From positions 124,001 through 188,000 of the forward strand of contig NZ_QEWP01000003.1 of NCBI RefSeq assembly GCF_003121985.1: a stretch of DNA of 64,000 nt, written 5' to 3'. Source of the DNA: Marinilabilia rubra. GTDB lineage: Bacteria > Bacteroidota > Bacteroidia > Bacteroidales > Marinilabiliaceae. The notes under the pieces were generated by a model. That model had not been told where the DNA came from, did not search any database, and saw nothing but the letters and a program-made list of their open reading frames with translations. Shown here one piece after another: positions 26,923 through 36,856 of the stretch. The translations under genes were made by a program, and so were the position numbers. The stretch's first letter is position 1; the number at the start of each line of letters is the position of its first letter.

Positions 26923-28401
26923 ATGAGTCACATTATTAGTTCATTAAATCGAAAATCTTTTTACCGCTCAACTTACTGGAAAAAGAGTATTGGCATTAAG
27001 ATATTGGTAGTTTTCTTTGTCTTTTACTTATCAATAAGTTTATTAATATTGGGATTCAACATACCTGCAATACTTCAGGAATATTTCCCGGGCCAAAATG
27101 TAATCAAAGCCTTCAACGAAAACTTATTGTTTTACTTTATTTTTAGCGCCATACTCAGGCAGCTTTTTCAGGAGATCCCAATTGTAAACAGCCTCCCCCT
27201 TCTTGTTCTTCCTTTTAAGAAAAGGAAAATAGCACAACACCTGGTCAATAAATCGTTCTTTCACATCATTAATTTTCTTCCTCTTCTATTTTTAGTCCCA
27301 TTCGCATTTAATACCGTATTAGAGGAATATGAACTAATAAATACTCTTGGATGGTTAATTAACCTGGTGGGACTTATCCTGGTAAATCACCTGGTCGGAA
27401 TCTGGCTCAAAAGATTCTCTTTCTACAAAGAAAAAACGTCGGCAATAATTTTGGGGTTGGGTATCGGGCTCTTTCTATTGTCATTTTTTAAGATTATCCC
27501 CCTATCCAGCTGGATTGCTCAATATTTCCATGCTGTATTGAATTATCCGGCCCTCTCCCTGGCTCCCTTTTTTCTTATCATTTTATTATACCGTTTTAAT
27601 CTAAATGAAATTGCCAGGGGGATGTATTTGGATAGCAAGTTAATCCCTGCTGAAAAGGAGGTGAATATTCACTCTTTTTCCTGGACGGATAAATTCGGAG
27701 CAATCGGGAAATATATTTCTCTTGAATTAAAGATGATTACACGTAACAAAAGAACAAGAACCGCTTTTTTAAGTGTAATTTTCCTGTTGTTTTACGGCTT
27801 TATTTTGTACGGCAATTCAAGTATGGCGAACCACGATTTTTCCCTGGTATTTATCGGCATTCTAATTACAGGCAGTTTTAGTATTAGTTACGGTCAATTT
27901 ACCCCTGCCTGGCATTCAAAGTATTTTCCCTTTTTAATGACCCGGGATTTTGGCTTAAAAAACATGCTAAACACCCAGTACTTTTTGTTTATGGCCTCTA
28001 CTCTGATTGCCTTTATTTTTTCAACTGTGTACTTAATTTATGGTACAGAAGTGCTATTCTTTAATTTTCTTAGCGCCATCTTTAACATCGGAGTTACCAG
28101 TCATATTATACTGTGGATGGGATCGTTCAGTATTAAACCCATTGATTTATCTGAAAGTTCCTTTTTTTATTACAAAGGCACCGGGGCATCTGTTTGGATT
28201 ATGTCTTTAATCATTATGCTTGGGCCAATGCTTTATTATGGGCTGTTAAGCATGCTGCTTAAAGATGTTTGGTGTTATCTTGTTTTTGGACTAACAGGTG
28301 TTGGCGGAATCGTTTTTCACGAATCAATTATGAACAGGATTCTTTTACGATATAAAAAAAATAAGCACAGGATGCTATATAGTTACAGACAATCAACTTA
28401 A
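26923..28401 (+). CDS. DUF5687 family ABC-transporter permease-like membrane protein
   Basis: A 492-residue polytopic membrane protein with about ten or more hydrophobic segments, including two long ones near residues 25-50 and 160-200. It matches the Bacteroidetes-specific DUF5687 proteins, which sit next to ABC ATPases and are thought to be the permease half of an ABC-2-like exporter. The ATPase gene follows after 11 bp. The substrate is unknown; drug or lipid export is possible by family analogy only. A perfect promoter lies directly upstream. Confidence 0.8.
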   Translation: MSHIISSLNRKSFYRSTYWKKSIGIKILVVFFVFYLSISLLILGFNIPAILQEYFPGQNVIKAFNENLLFYFIFSAILRQLFQEIPIVNSLPLLVLPFKKRKIAQHLVNKSFFHIINFLPLLFLVPFAFNTVLEEYELINTLGWLINLVGLILVNHLVGIWLKRFSFYKEKTSAIILGLGIGLFLLSFFKIIPLSSWIAQYFHAVLNYPALSLAPFFLIILLYRFNLNEIARGMYLDSKLIPAEKEVNIHSFSWTDKFGAIGKYISLELKMITRNKRTRTAFLSVIFLLFYGFILYGNSSMANHDFSLVFIGILITGSFSISYGQFTPAWHSKYFPFLMTRDFGLKNMLNTQYFLFMASTLIAFIFSTVYLIYGTEVLFFNFLSAIFNIGVTSHIILWMGSFSIKPIDLSESSFFYYKGTGASVWIMSLIIMLGPMLYYGLLSMLLKDVWCYLVFGLTGVGGIVFHESIMNRILLRYKKNKHRMLYSYRQST

Positions 28402-28412
28402 CCTTATTGCAT

Positions 28413-29108
28413 ATGATCACTTTAAAAAACGTAGTTAAGAAATACAATGACAATACCGTCTTAAATATTGACCAACTCACTTTTTCACAAGGAGAAATTA
28501 CAGGCATCGTAGGAAATAATGGTGCAGGTAAAACAACCCTCTTTTCTGCGATTCTGGATTTAATACAACTTTCCGTAGGCCAAATTGAGAACAATCAAAT
28601 TTCCGTGAGTCAATCCGAAGACTGGAAAAAATTCACAAGCTCCTATCTGGATGAAAAATTTCTGATTGATTATTTAACACCCGATGAATACTTTAATCTG
28701 GTTGGAAGCTTAAAAGGATATTCATCTAAGGAAGTTCAGGAATTTATTAAAGGCTTTAGTGATTTTTTTAATGGAGAATTGGAAAATAAAAGAAAATACA
28801 TTCGAAGTCTGTCGAAAGGAAATCAACAAAAAATAGGAGTCATAGCCGCTTTAATTGGTAATCCTCAGATTATTCTATTAGATGAGCCTTTTAGCAACTT
28901 AGATCCAACTTCACAATACAGGCTGCGTCAAATCATTAAGGATTTTCAGCAAAAAAACAATTGTACCTTTCTTATCTCAAGTCACGATTTGAATCATGTT
29001 GCCGAAGCATGCAGCCGTATTGTTATTCTTGAGAAAGGAAAGGTCGTGGATGACGTAAAAACAAGTGAAGAAACCATGATGAGATTGGAGAATTATTTTG
29101 CCATCTGA
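28413..29108 (+). CDS. ABC transporter ATP-binding protein
   Basis: A 231-residue ATPase with Walker A GNNGAGKTT, the ABC signature as LSKGNQQK, Walker B IILLDEP with the catalytic Glu, and the H-loop SSHDLNH. The ATG at 28413 is preferred over a TTG two codons earlier. The signature LSKGNQQK is typical of ATPases paired with ABC-2 type permeases. It is co-transcribed with the DUF5687 gene and should power that exporter from the cytoplasmic face. Confidence 0.92.
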   Translation: MITLKNVVKKYNDNTVLNIDQLTFSQGEITGIVGNNGAGKTTLFSAILDLIQLSVGQIENNQISVSQSEDWKKFTSSYLDEKFLIDYLTPDEYFNLVGSLKGYSSKEVQEFIKGFSDFFNGELENKRKYIRSLSKGNQQKIGVIAALIGNPQIILLDEPFSNLDPTSQYRLRQIIKDFQQKNNCTFLISSHDLNHVAEACSRIVILEKGKVVDDVKTSEETMMRLENYFAI

Positions 29109-29262
29109 TTTATCTTGTCCAGAGGGATAAACGTTTCCTCATCAACATACTTACTTGAAATTCGGAAAACTAAGTCCAATTAAACCTTTGGTTTCCATGG
29201 GCCTAAAACAATTTCCTCATATTTCTGTTTAATTTTCAAACACACGAATTAAACAAATCAAC

Positions 29263-29892
29263 ATGGAATTACTCGATAAATTCGAATGGCGATATGCCAC
29301 CAAGCGCTTTGACTCCGGCAGAAAACTGAGCCCCGAGCAGGTCAGTTACTTATTAAAGGCAGCCAACCTGGCACCATCATCCTTTGGCATTCAACCTTTT
29401 GCTGTGGCCATGATTGAAGATTATGGCATGAAGGAGAAACTCAGCCCTGCAGCATACAATCAGCCCCAGGTCACCGAAGCGTCACATCTTTTTGTTTTTG
29501 CCGCACGCACCGACGTCTCTGAAAAAGATGTGGATGAATTTGTGGAAAGGATCGTAAAAACCAGGAATATCCCGAAGGAAGAGGTCGCAGAATATGAAGC
29601 TGTCATGAAAGGTTCCATCAATAAACGATCACCAGACTCACGCTTCAACTGGGCTTCCCGGCAGGCTTACATTTCCCTGGGTTTTCTGTTGGCTGCAGGT
29701 GCAACACAGGACATTGATGTTTGTCCGATGGAAGGTTTTAACAAGCAAAAGTTTGATGAAATACTGGGGCTTACGGAACGGGGATTTTCATCTATTGCCA
29801 TGGCTGCAGCCGGATACCGGTCGGCCGAAGATACAACCGCACAGGACAAAAAAGTTCGGAAATCGCTGGATGAGTTTGTGATTAAATTTTAA
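29263..29892 (+). CDS. NAD(P)H-dependent nitroreductase family flavoprotein
   Basis: A 209-residue single-domain nitroreductase of the NfsB-like type. The N-terminus (FEWRYATKRFDSGRKLSPEQV) and LAPSSFGIQPF give the FMN phosphate and ring contacts known in this family. It likely reduces quinones or nitroaromatics with NAD(P)H in the cytoplasm. Its stop codon overlaps the end of the convergent MATE gene by 4 bp, and no terminator separates them. Confidence 0.9.
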   Translation: MELLDKFEWRYATKRFDSGRKLSPEQVSYLLKAANLAPSSFGIQPFAVAMIEDYGMKEKLSPAAYNQPQVTEASHLFVFAARTDVSEKDVDEFVERIVKTRNIPKEEVAEYEAVMKGSINKRSPDSRFNWASRQAYISLGFLLAAGATQDIDVCPMEGFNKQKFDEILGLTERGFSSIAMAAAGYRSAEDTTAQDKKVRKSLDEFVIKF

Positions 29893-31238
29893 TTCTGAAC
29901 CTTCAACTTCTTCCATTCCGAAACCAGAAATATCGCACATACGATAGCTGAAGCAGAATCAGATATTGGGGCTGAGTTCCAAACACCGGTCAGCCCCATT
30001 ATTTTTGGCAATATCAGAAGCATGGGGATTAAAACCAGCACCTGTCGCAGCAACGTGAGAAAAATGGCCTTTCCGGCTTTTCCAACCGATTGCAGATAAT
30101 TCCCCACCACCACCTGAAAGCCAACTATGGGAAGTGCCAACAGGTAGGTCCGCATGCCTTCCACACCATACTCCATGATTTCAGGACTGTCGTCAATAAA
30201 AAGACTGATTACCGGCCGGGGAAAAACCTGGATAAACACCCAGGCCCCAAGAGAAATGGCAGATGCAATGAGCAGACCGATCTTCAGGGTGTGTCGAACC
30301 CGTTCGTAGTTCCGGGCTCCGTAATTGTATCCAATAATGGGTTGTCCGGCCATGTTCAACGCAACAATGCTCATGATGATGATGATCACGACACTCATGA
30401 TAATACCCATGGCCCCCACTGCCAGGTCGCTTCCGTATTTTATGAGGTTGATGTTGAGTAGAGCCTGAACCACGCTATTGGCGATCTGCATGGCAAAAGG
30501 GGCGAGTCCTACCGACACGATGGAAACAATAATACTCATATCGAGACCGATGTAACGTTTTCTGAGTCTGACCACACAGCGTTTACTGCGAAAATGTATC
30601 AATACCCAAACCGACAAACAGGCCATGGAAATAATGGTGGCAAGGGCAGCTCCTTTCACCCCCATCCCCAAATGAATAATGAATAAAGCATCAAGCGGAA
30701 TATTGATGCCGGCGCTGATGAGCATGCTGTACATGGCAATACGTGCATTGCCTTCGGCGCGTATGAGTGCATTCATGGAGAAGCCAAACTCATGCAGCAC
30801 GACGCCCCACAAAATATAGTTCAGATAATCGTTGGCATAATCAATGGTTGTATCGGTGGCCCCGAATAACCGCAACATAGGATCTTTGATAATAAAACCC
30901 AAAGTGGTAACCAGGGCAGAAACTACAACAATCAGCACAACGGTGTTGCCCACCACTTTACGGGCCTTTTCAAAGTCTTTACGGCCCAGGTTAAGGGACA
31001 ACCGCACACTGGCCCCTATCCCGATCAGCATCCCGAAAGCCATCATGATGACCATCACCGGAAAAACAGCTGTAACCCCGCTTAATGCCTCCGGCCCCAC
31101 GTACTGACCAATAAAAACCCGGTCGATGATATTATAAAGTGAATTGGCCATCACCCCGATAAAGGCAGGCCAGAAATAACGCCACATCAACGCCCCCACG
31201 GGATGGTTCTCCAGTTCAAACAGTTTTTTATCTTGCAT
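29889..31238 (-). CDS. MATE family efflux transporter
   Basis: A 449-residue integral membrane protein with about 12 helices in two homologous halves. The first half contains NSLYNIIDRVFIGQYVGPEALSG and the second begins near AGQPIIGYNYGARN, both characteristic of MATE transporters. It would export cationic drugs or metabolites using a sodium or proton gradient. It ends overlapping the convergent nitroreductase and starts 15 bp after the ATPase gene upstream, so the two may share a transcript. Confidence 0.93.
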   Translation of the reverse strand: MQDKKLFELENHPVGALMWRYFWPAFIGVMANSLYNIIDRVFIGQYVGPEALSGVTAVFPVMVIMMAFGMLIGIGASVRLSLNLGRKDFEKARKVVGNTVVLIVVVSALVTTLGFIIKDPMLRLFGATDTTIDYANDYLNYILWGVVLHEFGFSMNALIRAEGNARIAMYSMLISAGINIPLDALFIIHLGMGVKGAALATIISMACLSVWVLIHFRSKRCVVRLRKRYIGLDMSIIVSIVSVGLAPFAMQIANSVVQALLNINLIKYGSDLAVGAMGIIMSVVIIIIMSIVALNMAGQPIIGYNYGARNYERVRHTLKIGLLIASAISLGAWVFIQVFPRPVISLFIDDSPEIMEYGVEGMRTYLLALPIVGFQVVVGNYLQSVGKAGKAIFLTLLRQVLVLIPMLLILPKIMGLTGVWNSAPISDSASAIVCAIFLVSEWKKLKVQN

Positions 31239-31253
31239 GATTGGTTTTTGCAG

Positions 31254-32387
31254 TTATTTCAACCATTCGTTAAAATTATCTTTGTTAATCACTTCGAAAG
31301 AGGCATTAGGATAGGCCCTTTTCCATTGTGTGGGTATTTTAACTTTGCTGTCGGTCCATTTAAATTCATACCCAAATAAAGAGCCTTCTCTCTCTTCTAC
31401 CCAATCAACTTCCTGTTGCTCGTATGTTCTCCAAAAATAATTGTTAGACATGAGCCTTTGATTCTCCTGGTACTTTAACCTTTCGGCAATCATATAGTTT
31501 TCCCATAAGGCTCCAATATCATTTCTTGATTCAATCGGATTGAAATTAGCAATCACAGCATTTCTGATGCCATTGTCCAGAAAATACCACCTTGAGTTTT
31601 TAGTTATTTCTTTTCGCAAATTCCTGCTGAATCCTACGACTTTGTGAAGTATTAAAACTTTACTTAACAAATCCAGATACTTTTCAACAGTATTCTTACT
31701 TATTCCTAATTGATTTCCCAGTTCTTGCAGAGATACTTCTCCGCCAATTTGAAAGGCTATGAGACGTAATAAATTGAATATTTTCTGTGAATTCTTAATG
31801 TTTTCATAAACCAAAATATCCTTCAGAAGATATGAACTAACCATTTCGTTTAAGTAATCAATCTTATCGTTTCTATCCGGCAGTTGTAATAGCTCGGGAT
31901 AGTTTCCAAAAACCAATCTTTCCCGGACTTTGTCAACTTTAGTAATACTGTTTTCAATCTGGCTATACTCATTTTCCGATAACGCAAACAAATTAAACGA
32001 ATATTTTCGTCCTGTTAATGGCTCTCCGGCGTCTTTATAGATATCAAAAGCAGAAGAACCCGAAATAATAACTTTCAGACCTTCAATTTCATCAACCATA
32101 AGTTTCAACTTCAATCCAATCTCCGGGATTTTCTGGGCTTCATCAATGTACAGTAATTTATATGACCCTAAAATCTGCTTATAGTTTTCGACACTTCGAA
32201 TGGCTAGTTTGTCATGAACGTTTATATCCTCTCCATTTAGTATTAATGCAGGTTCGTTTACCTGCTTCAGAATCTCTTTCACAAGGACCGTTTTGCCCAC
32301 CCTGCGGGCCCCAAAAACGATCACAACCTTATTGGATTGCAATTTTTTAAATATAGTTTCAGATAATTCCCTGACTAAATATCTCAT
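31254..32387 (-). CDS. AAA-family ATPase with DUF4143 domain
   Basis: A 377-residue protein of the AAA_14/DUF4143 group. Walker A is GARRVGKT and Walker B is LLYIDEAQ. The C-terminal half has the winged-helix and nuclease-like DUF4143 region, ending with a stretch rich in W and K (FGYEFKWTDSK). The ATG at 32387 is preferred because the residues encoded upstream of it (from 32438) are basic and unlike the family N-terminus. The role of this very common family is unknown; links to DNA mobility or defence have been suggested. Confidence 0.88.
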   Translation of the reverse strand: MRYLVRELSETIFKKLQSNKVVIVFGARRVGKTVLVKEILKQVNEPALILNGEDINVHDKLAIRSVENYKQILGSYKLLYIDEAQKIPEIGLKLKLMVDEIEGLKVIISGSSAFDIYKDAGEPLTGRKYSFNLFALSENEYSQIENSITKVDKVRERLVFGNYPELLQLPDRNDKIDYLNEMVSSYLLKDILVYENIKNSQKIFNLLRLIAFQIGGEVSLQELGNQLGISKNTVEKYLDLLSKVLILHKVVGFSRNLRKEITKNSRWYFLDNGIRNAVIANFNPIESRNDIGALWENYMIAERLKYQENQRLMSNNYFWRTYEQQEVDWVEEREGSLFGYEFKWTDSKVKIPTQWKRAYPNASFEVINKDNFNEWLK

Positions 32388-32538
32388 AATACAGTCATTT
32401 ATTTGACGCAATTTACGATATTTCCGTCTAATGAACAAGTTTATGCTTTAACAGCCACTATTTATTACTGATTCCGGATATACTGAAAAAGTCAAATGAT
32501 AAATTACTTTTGTCAAAGACAGTTAAAAGAGATATTGA

Positions 32539-32571
32539 ACCATATCAGGTATATAAGAAAATAGCAGAGGA
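32539..32571 (+). repeat. Short dispersed repeat, copy 1 (ACCATATcAGGtATATAAGAAA)
   Basis: The first 22 bases match positions 35045-35066 except at two positions, after which both copies continue with TAG and AGGA. The two copies bracket the pair of GT4 genes. A short start-less frame of about 45 codons also crosses this gap and looks like debris. Confidence 0.4.
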
Positions 32572-32583
32572 GATAAGCAACTT

Positions 32584-33816
32584 TCAGTGATTCGGTCTCT
32601 CCATCAAAGCATCAAACCATTCCACAAATCGCTCCAGGGTATGTTCTGCCATAACTTTTTTGCGGGCATTAGTTCCAAATTCTTTTCGAATGGTTGGTTT
32701 CGAAAGCAAAGTATAAAAAACATCGGCAATGATTTCAGGAGTTTCAGTGATCAGAAAACCATCTTTTTCAGTGACCAGCCGGCGGGTGTTGCCCACATCG
32801 GTGGCTACAATCCCGTTTTCACAGGCCATGGCTTCAATTAATGATTGACTTGGATAATTTTCCCCTTTCTGGAGAGAGGCAAAAACGGAGGATTTCTGAA
32901 GAACGTCCCATGGACGCTGGTGTAACCCGGTAAATTCAACATCCCGCAATTGATACTTCTCCACATATTGCTGCATTTCAGACAGCATAGCGCCTGTCCC
33001 CATTACAAAGAAACGAGCCTGAACTTTGGGATACTTATCCTGAAAAATTTTGACTGCTTTCAAAAACAGCATGGGATTTTTCACAGGCTCCAGCCTCCCC
33101 AGGAATACTACCCAGGGCTGTTTTTGAGGAGCAGAATAGTAACGGGTATAATCGATGAAACTGTTTGGGGTGACCACAAGTTGCCCACGGAAATGCTTTT
33201 CGCCCAGTGCCTGAAAATATTCATCAGGCAATGAAGGAGATAAAAAATCAAGCAGCTGGGCATGCCTGAGCACATAATACTGACTGTCGAAAAACTTTCT
33301 GATCGTCTTCTTCACCAGCAGTTTGCCTGTTGCATTCACACTGTAGAACAACTCCACATTGAGTAAACGACACAACATCCAGGTCCAGATGCCTCCCTGC
33401 CAGACACCATAAATCCGGGAGATCCTGTTTCTCCTGATCTGACGAATAAAGAACCATGAGAATCTCAACCAAAGAACCAGCGTTTTGAGAAAATACTTCC
33501 ATCCCCCCAGGAACTGTTTTATGGAACGGCATCGATCCCTGTTACGGGTCGGAAGCTCCTTCCCTCCTTTCTTTTCTTTTGGGATCCCGTCTCCCCCGTC
33601 ACTGAAAAGAATAATGCGATCGTGAGGCTGCAGAATGCCATTGTTAAGAAAAAGTCTGTAAAGTTTGGTATTGACGATCAGGTAGTAGTCTTTGTCCGAA
33701 TTCATGAGACTGCGAAAAAGGGTAAGATAGCGTTTTTCGGCACCCCCGTATCGTCCCGAAAAGTTGAGCACACATAAAGCTTTATTTCCCTGATCATGCT
33801 TCATGAGTGACAGCAA
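32584..33816 (-). CDS. Glycosyltransferase, GT4 family
   Basis: A 410-residue GT-B fold glycosyltransferase. The acceptor half begins NFSGRYGGAEKRYL. The donor-binding half has VVFLGRLEPVKNP, and the family E-x7-E region is EAMACENGIVATDVG. It would transfer a sugar from a nucleotide donor to a growing lipid-linked glycan at the inner membrane. The start overlaps the end of the upstream GT4 gene by 23 bp; a later ATG at 33804 would shorten the overlap. The donor and linkage cannot be told. Confidence 0.9.
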   Translation of the reverse strand: MLSLMKHDQGNKALCVLNFSGRYGGAEKRYLTLFRSLMNSDKDYYLIVNTKLYRLFLNNGILQPHDRIILFSDGGDGIPKEKKGGKELPTRNRDRCRSIKQFLGGWKYFLKTLVLWLRFSWFFIRQIRRNRISRIYGVWQGGIWTWMLCRLLNVELFYSVNATGKLLVKKTIRKFFDSQYYVLRHAQLLDFLSPSLPDEYFQALGEKHFRGQLVVTPNSFIDYTRYYSAPQKQPWVVFLGRLEPVKNPMLFLKAVKIFQDKYPKVQARFFVMGTGAMLSEMQQYVEKYQLRDVEFTGLHQRPWDVLQKSSVFASLQKGENYPSQSLIEAMACENGIVATDVGNTRRLVTEKDGFLITETPEIIADVFYTLLSKPTIRKEFGTNARKKVMAEHTLERFVEWFDALMERPNH

Positions 33817-35020
33817 TTAGATTTTCGGCCAACCAGGCAGCTTTGCGTTGCCACGAAAGTTCTTTTCTGGCAAACCTGGCGCATCGCTCTTTAACCTCCT
33901 GGTTTTCCTGATATTTCAACAAGCGCTTCTGAATAGAATCGATGGGTTCACTCTCCTGCCATATTTCTCCTAACTGATGTTCATCAACCAAATCCTTTAA
34001 GGTGTGAACATGAGGGGTAATGAGTACCGGAACACCACTCGCCAGGTATTCAGAGAACTTGGTAGGAAAGGCTTCATGGTTTAGCGGCAAGTCCTCACGA
34101 ATGAGAAAGGCTACATCAGCAATCATTTGATACTCATTCAAAGTTTGCTGATCAAGATAATTCATCCCCCAGGCAGAATCGGGGACTTTCCGTTTTTTCA
34201 GCTCATCAATAAATCTCTGAGATTTTACCGGAAGGTTAATCATGAAATAAGCATCAGGCCTGACCTTTAAAAATTCAGCAAAGAATTCCACCATGTGCGG
34301 AACCATCTGATAATACTTATCCGTTCCACTGTAAACAAACACAAATCGATTGTCCAGTCCCATTTCGGACCTCATCGCCCGGGCGATACCGGTGTCATAC
34401 CAAAACTTCTTTTCATCGAAAAAATTGTACTTACGCAGGTGATGTTTCTCGTTCGGCAGATCATAACAATCTTTGGAAACAGTTAATACCACATCACTCT
34501 TTCTGAGACACAGGTTTCTGATTTTCCGGTAGAAACTGACCCGCCACTGTGGAGCCCCCTGAACCGCCATTTCATTGACGCGGTTGCCCCGCATATCGTA
34601 AGCCAGTTTGAAGCGGAAAAAAGTTTTTAGAATAACACCATAAAGAGTCCCCACATCATTGTATCCGTAAAGCAATTTAACGTTTGAATGGTGCAAAATC
34701 CGGGAAAGCTGTTTCAGATTGAGCAAAAACTGAATGAGTTGCGGAAAAAGTTTTCCACGTCCCATGCTTCTTTTAAAAAACCAATACCGGCATTGTTGAT
34801 CCAGCCCCGATTGTTGCATGTATTGCCGGCCATTCCCCAACTGTGTTTCGGTATTACTGAGGGATACCAGTACAACATCCATCCCTTGTCTGACCAATTC
34901 GGGTAAGACAAACTCGAAAGTGGTACGAAAGTTTTGTGTTTGCACCTGAAATCCCGGCTCATCGGGCTTTTGCAGAAATGCTACAGGCAACAAAAAAAGA
35001 ATGGAAGGTTGGCTGGACAT
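33794..35020 (-). CDS. Glycosyltransferase, GT4-like
   Basis: A 408-residue GT-B protein. The first half has a Rossmann-like acceptor domain. The second half contains FVYSGTDKYYQMVPHMVEFF and the donor-site stretch FPTKFSEYLASGVPVLITPH, where PTKFSEYLA is a frequent pattern in polysaccharide-cluster GT4 enzymes. It is translationally coupled to the next GT4 gene and is the first gene of this sub-operon, after a 522-bp gap. Confidence 0.88.
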   Translation of the reverse strand: MSSQPSILFLLPVAFLQKPDEPGFQVQTQNFRTTFEFVLPELVRQGMDVVLVSLSNTETQLGNGRQYMQQSGLDQQCRYWFFKRSMGRGKLFPQLIQFLLNLKQLSRILHHSNVKLLYGYNDVGTLYGVILKTFFRFKLAYDMRGNRVNEMAVQGAPQWRVSFYRKIRNLCLRKSDVVLTVSKDCYDLPNEKHHLRKYNFFDEKKFWYDTGIARAMRSEMGLDNRFVFVYSGTDKYYQMVPHMVEFFAEFLKVRPDAYFMINLPVKSQRFIDELKKRKVPDSAWGMNYLDQQTLNEYQMIADVAFLIREDLPLNHEAFPTKFSEYLASGVPVLITPHVHTLKDLVDEHQLGEIWQESEPIDSIQKRLLKYQENQEVKERCARFARKELSWQRKAAWLAENLIAVTHEA

Positions 35021-35542
35021 GGGGGCTTGTCTACAAATGATTAAACCATATAAGGCATATAAGAAATTAGAGGATGTTTAATAACCTATTCACTATTTTG
35101 GAAAAGCACGAGGTTGTCTCAAATGTATAAAACTCCAAAAACCTGTCATGTTGAGGGTAACCGAAACATCTGTTTATCACACGAACAGATTTTTCAACAA
35201 GCTACCAATGACAGATCTATGCAAAAACACAAATATCAGCAAATTAAAAGTTGGCCCCCCTGCCTGCCGGCAGGCAGGCATACGGGGACCTGATACTTTT
35301 GGGGACACCGCGCCCCGGGCTTTTAACCCTGCCTGTCCCGCATTTTAATCGGGAGGGTTATCCAAATTTGCCCCTCCGGGGGACGAGCCATTCCCCTTGT
35401 TATATCCGCATTATTTTCCAGGATTATTTGGGGTAGGCACTCCGAATGATATCAAATTTGGACTTTTAAGACAACCTCCTGTCAGTTAAAAAAACTTTGC
35501 GTCATTGCGCCTTTGTGTTTTATTTTTTTAACGCACTATGGG
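35021..35542. other. 522-bp intergenic region rich in short repeats
   Basis: No gene seen. It holds the second ACCATATaAGG repeat copy (35045-35074) and a 7-bp hairpin ATCTGTT/AACAGAT followed by four T on the plus strand (35168-35194). It also contains a 20-bp palindrome (35259-35278) and a CTTTGCGTCATTGCG repeat (35494-35522). It separates wbpA from the GT4 pair and looks like a landing zone for small repeats. Confidence 0.6.
35259..35278. repeat. 20-bp palindrome CCTGCCTGCCGGCAGGCAGG
   Basis: A perfect palindrome. A near-identical copy with one changed base lies at 57023-57042 in another intergenic gap, so this is a dispersed REP-like element. Confidence 0.75.
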
Positions 35543-36832
35543 TTACAAACTCCAGTAAGGTAATTCTTTAATCTTGTCTCTGAAAGAGCCTTTTACATCG
35601 ACAATAAGTGGATTGTCTACCGTAATGGAATTGAAGTATGACTCATCCAGCTTCATATATTCATTATGATTTACAGCCAGAATTACAGCATCATATTTCT
35701 TCTCAATTTTCTCAATCAAGCCGTAGCCATATTCCCGCATCAGTTCCTCAGATGAAGCGTATGGATCATGAACATCCACATCCACACTAAAGGATCGAAG
35801 CTCGTGGTAAACATCAGCTACTTTTGAATTGCGGATATCGCTCACATTTTCCTTAAAGGTAGCTCCCATAATCAGTACGTTGGCACCATTAATCTTATGC
35901 CCCTTGGAGATCAGACGTTTCACCACCTGCTTGGCAACATATGGACCCATGGCATCGTTGATCACTCTTCCGCCGGTAATGATTTTTGAGTGATACCCCA
36001 GTTCGTTGGCTTTGTAAGTGAGGTAATAAGGATCGACACCAATACAGTGTCCGCCAACCAGTCCCGGGAAGAACTTCAGGAAGTTCCACTTCGTGCCGGC
36101 CGCTTCAAGCACTTCATAGGTATTAATATTCAAACGATTGAATATCAGAGAAAGCTCATTCATAAGCGCAATGTTCACATCGCGCTGAGTATTTTCAATA
36201 ATCTTGGCCGCTTCTGCCACTTTAATAGAGCTGGCCTGATGAATCCCGGCTTTGATAATGGACCCATAAACAGCCGCAATGACCTCCAATGCTTCTTCAT
36301 CACATCCCGAAACAATCTTCAGAATCTTAGTCAGCGTATGCTCCTTATCTCCCGGGTTTATACGCTCCGGACTGTACCCCACTTTAAAGTCTTCACCCAT
36401 TTTCAGACCCGATTCCTGCTCAAGAATAGGAACGCAATCATCCTCGGTACAACCGGGATAAACCGTGGATTCAAAAACCACATAGTCGCCTTTTTTAAGA
36501 GCCTTCCCCACTGTACGGGTAGCTCCCAAAAGAGGGTTCAGATCCGGAAGATTATGATTATTGATAGGTGTAGGCACTGCAACCACATGAAAAGTAGCAT
36601 CCTTCAAATCTTCAGGATTACTGGTGAAATCAATATCACACCCCTCAAAATCGGAGGCTTCCAGTTCATCACTCGGGTCAATATTATTTTTCATCTTCTC
36701 CACCCGGTCTGGTTTAATATCGAAGCCGATGACTTTCATTTTTCTTGCAAATTCGAGTGCAATGGGCAATCCTACATAGCCCAGGCCAACCACTGATAGC
36801 CTGGCTTCTTTGTTGATGAGTTGCTGAAACAT
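35543..36832 (-). CDS. wbpA: UDP-N-acetylglucosamine 6-dehydrogenase (WbpA/TviB type)
   Basis: A 429-residue nucleotide-sugar dehydrogenase that oxidises the C6 hydroxyl of UDP-GlcNAc to a carboxylate with two NAD+. The NAD site is VVGLGYVGLPIALEFA near residue 14, and the catalytic cysteine is C263 in GGHCIGVDPYYL. A C-terminal UDP-binding domain (FKENVSDIRNSK) follows. It is chosen as WbpA over UDP-Glc dehydrogenase because wbpB, wbpD and wbpE homologues follow upstream in the same direction, giving the full UDP-diacetamido-glucuronate route. The gap to wbpB is 24 bp. Confidence 0.88.
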   Translation of the reverse strand: MFQQLINKEARLSVVGLGYVGLPIALEFARKMKVIGFDIKPDRVEKMKNNIDPSDELEASDFEGCDIDFTSNPEDLKDATFHVVAVPTPINNHNLPDLNPLLGATRTVGKALKKGDYVVFESTVYPGCTEDDCVPILEQESGLKMGEDFKVGYSPERINPGDKEHTLTKILKIVSGCDEEALEVIAAVYGSIIKAGIHQASSIKVAEAAKIIENTQRDVNIALMNELSLIFNRLNINTYEVLEAAGTKWNFLKFFPGLVGGHCIGVDPYYLTYKANELGYHSKIITGGRVINDAMGPYVAKQVVKRLISKGHKINGANVLIMGATFKENVSDIRNSKVADVYHELRSFSVDVDVHDPYASSEELMREYGYGLIEKIEKKYDAVILAVNHNEYMKLDESYFNSITVDNPLIVDVKGSFRDKIKELPYWSL

Positions 36833-36856
36833 TTTGTTCAGGTTTTATGATTAATA

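Noticed and set aside
31254-32387. DUF4143 ATPase as part of a defence island
   Set aside because: No neighbouring nuclease, methylase, toxin or phage-like genes support this; the family is widespread as single genes.
35990-36796. 268-codon open frame on the plus strand
   Set aside because: It lies entirely antisense to the well-supported wbpA gene and its composition (many H, N, F) is what an antisense frame would give; no start signal or family pattern.
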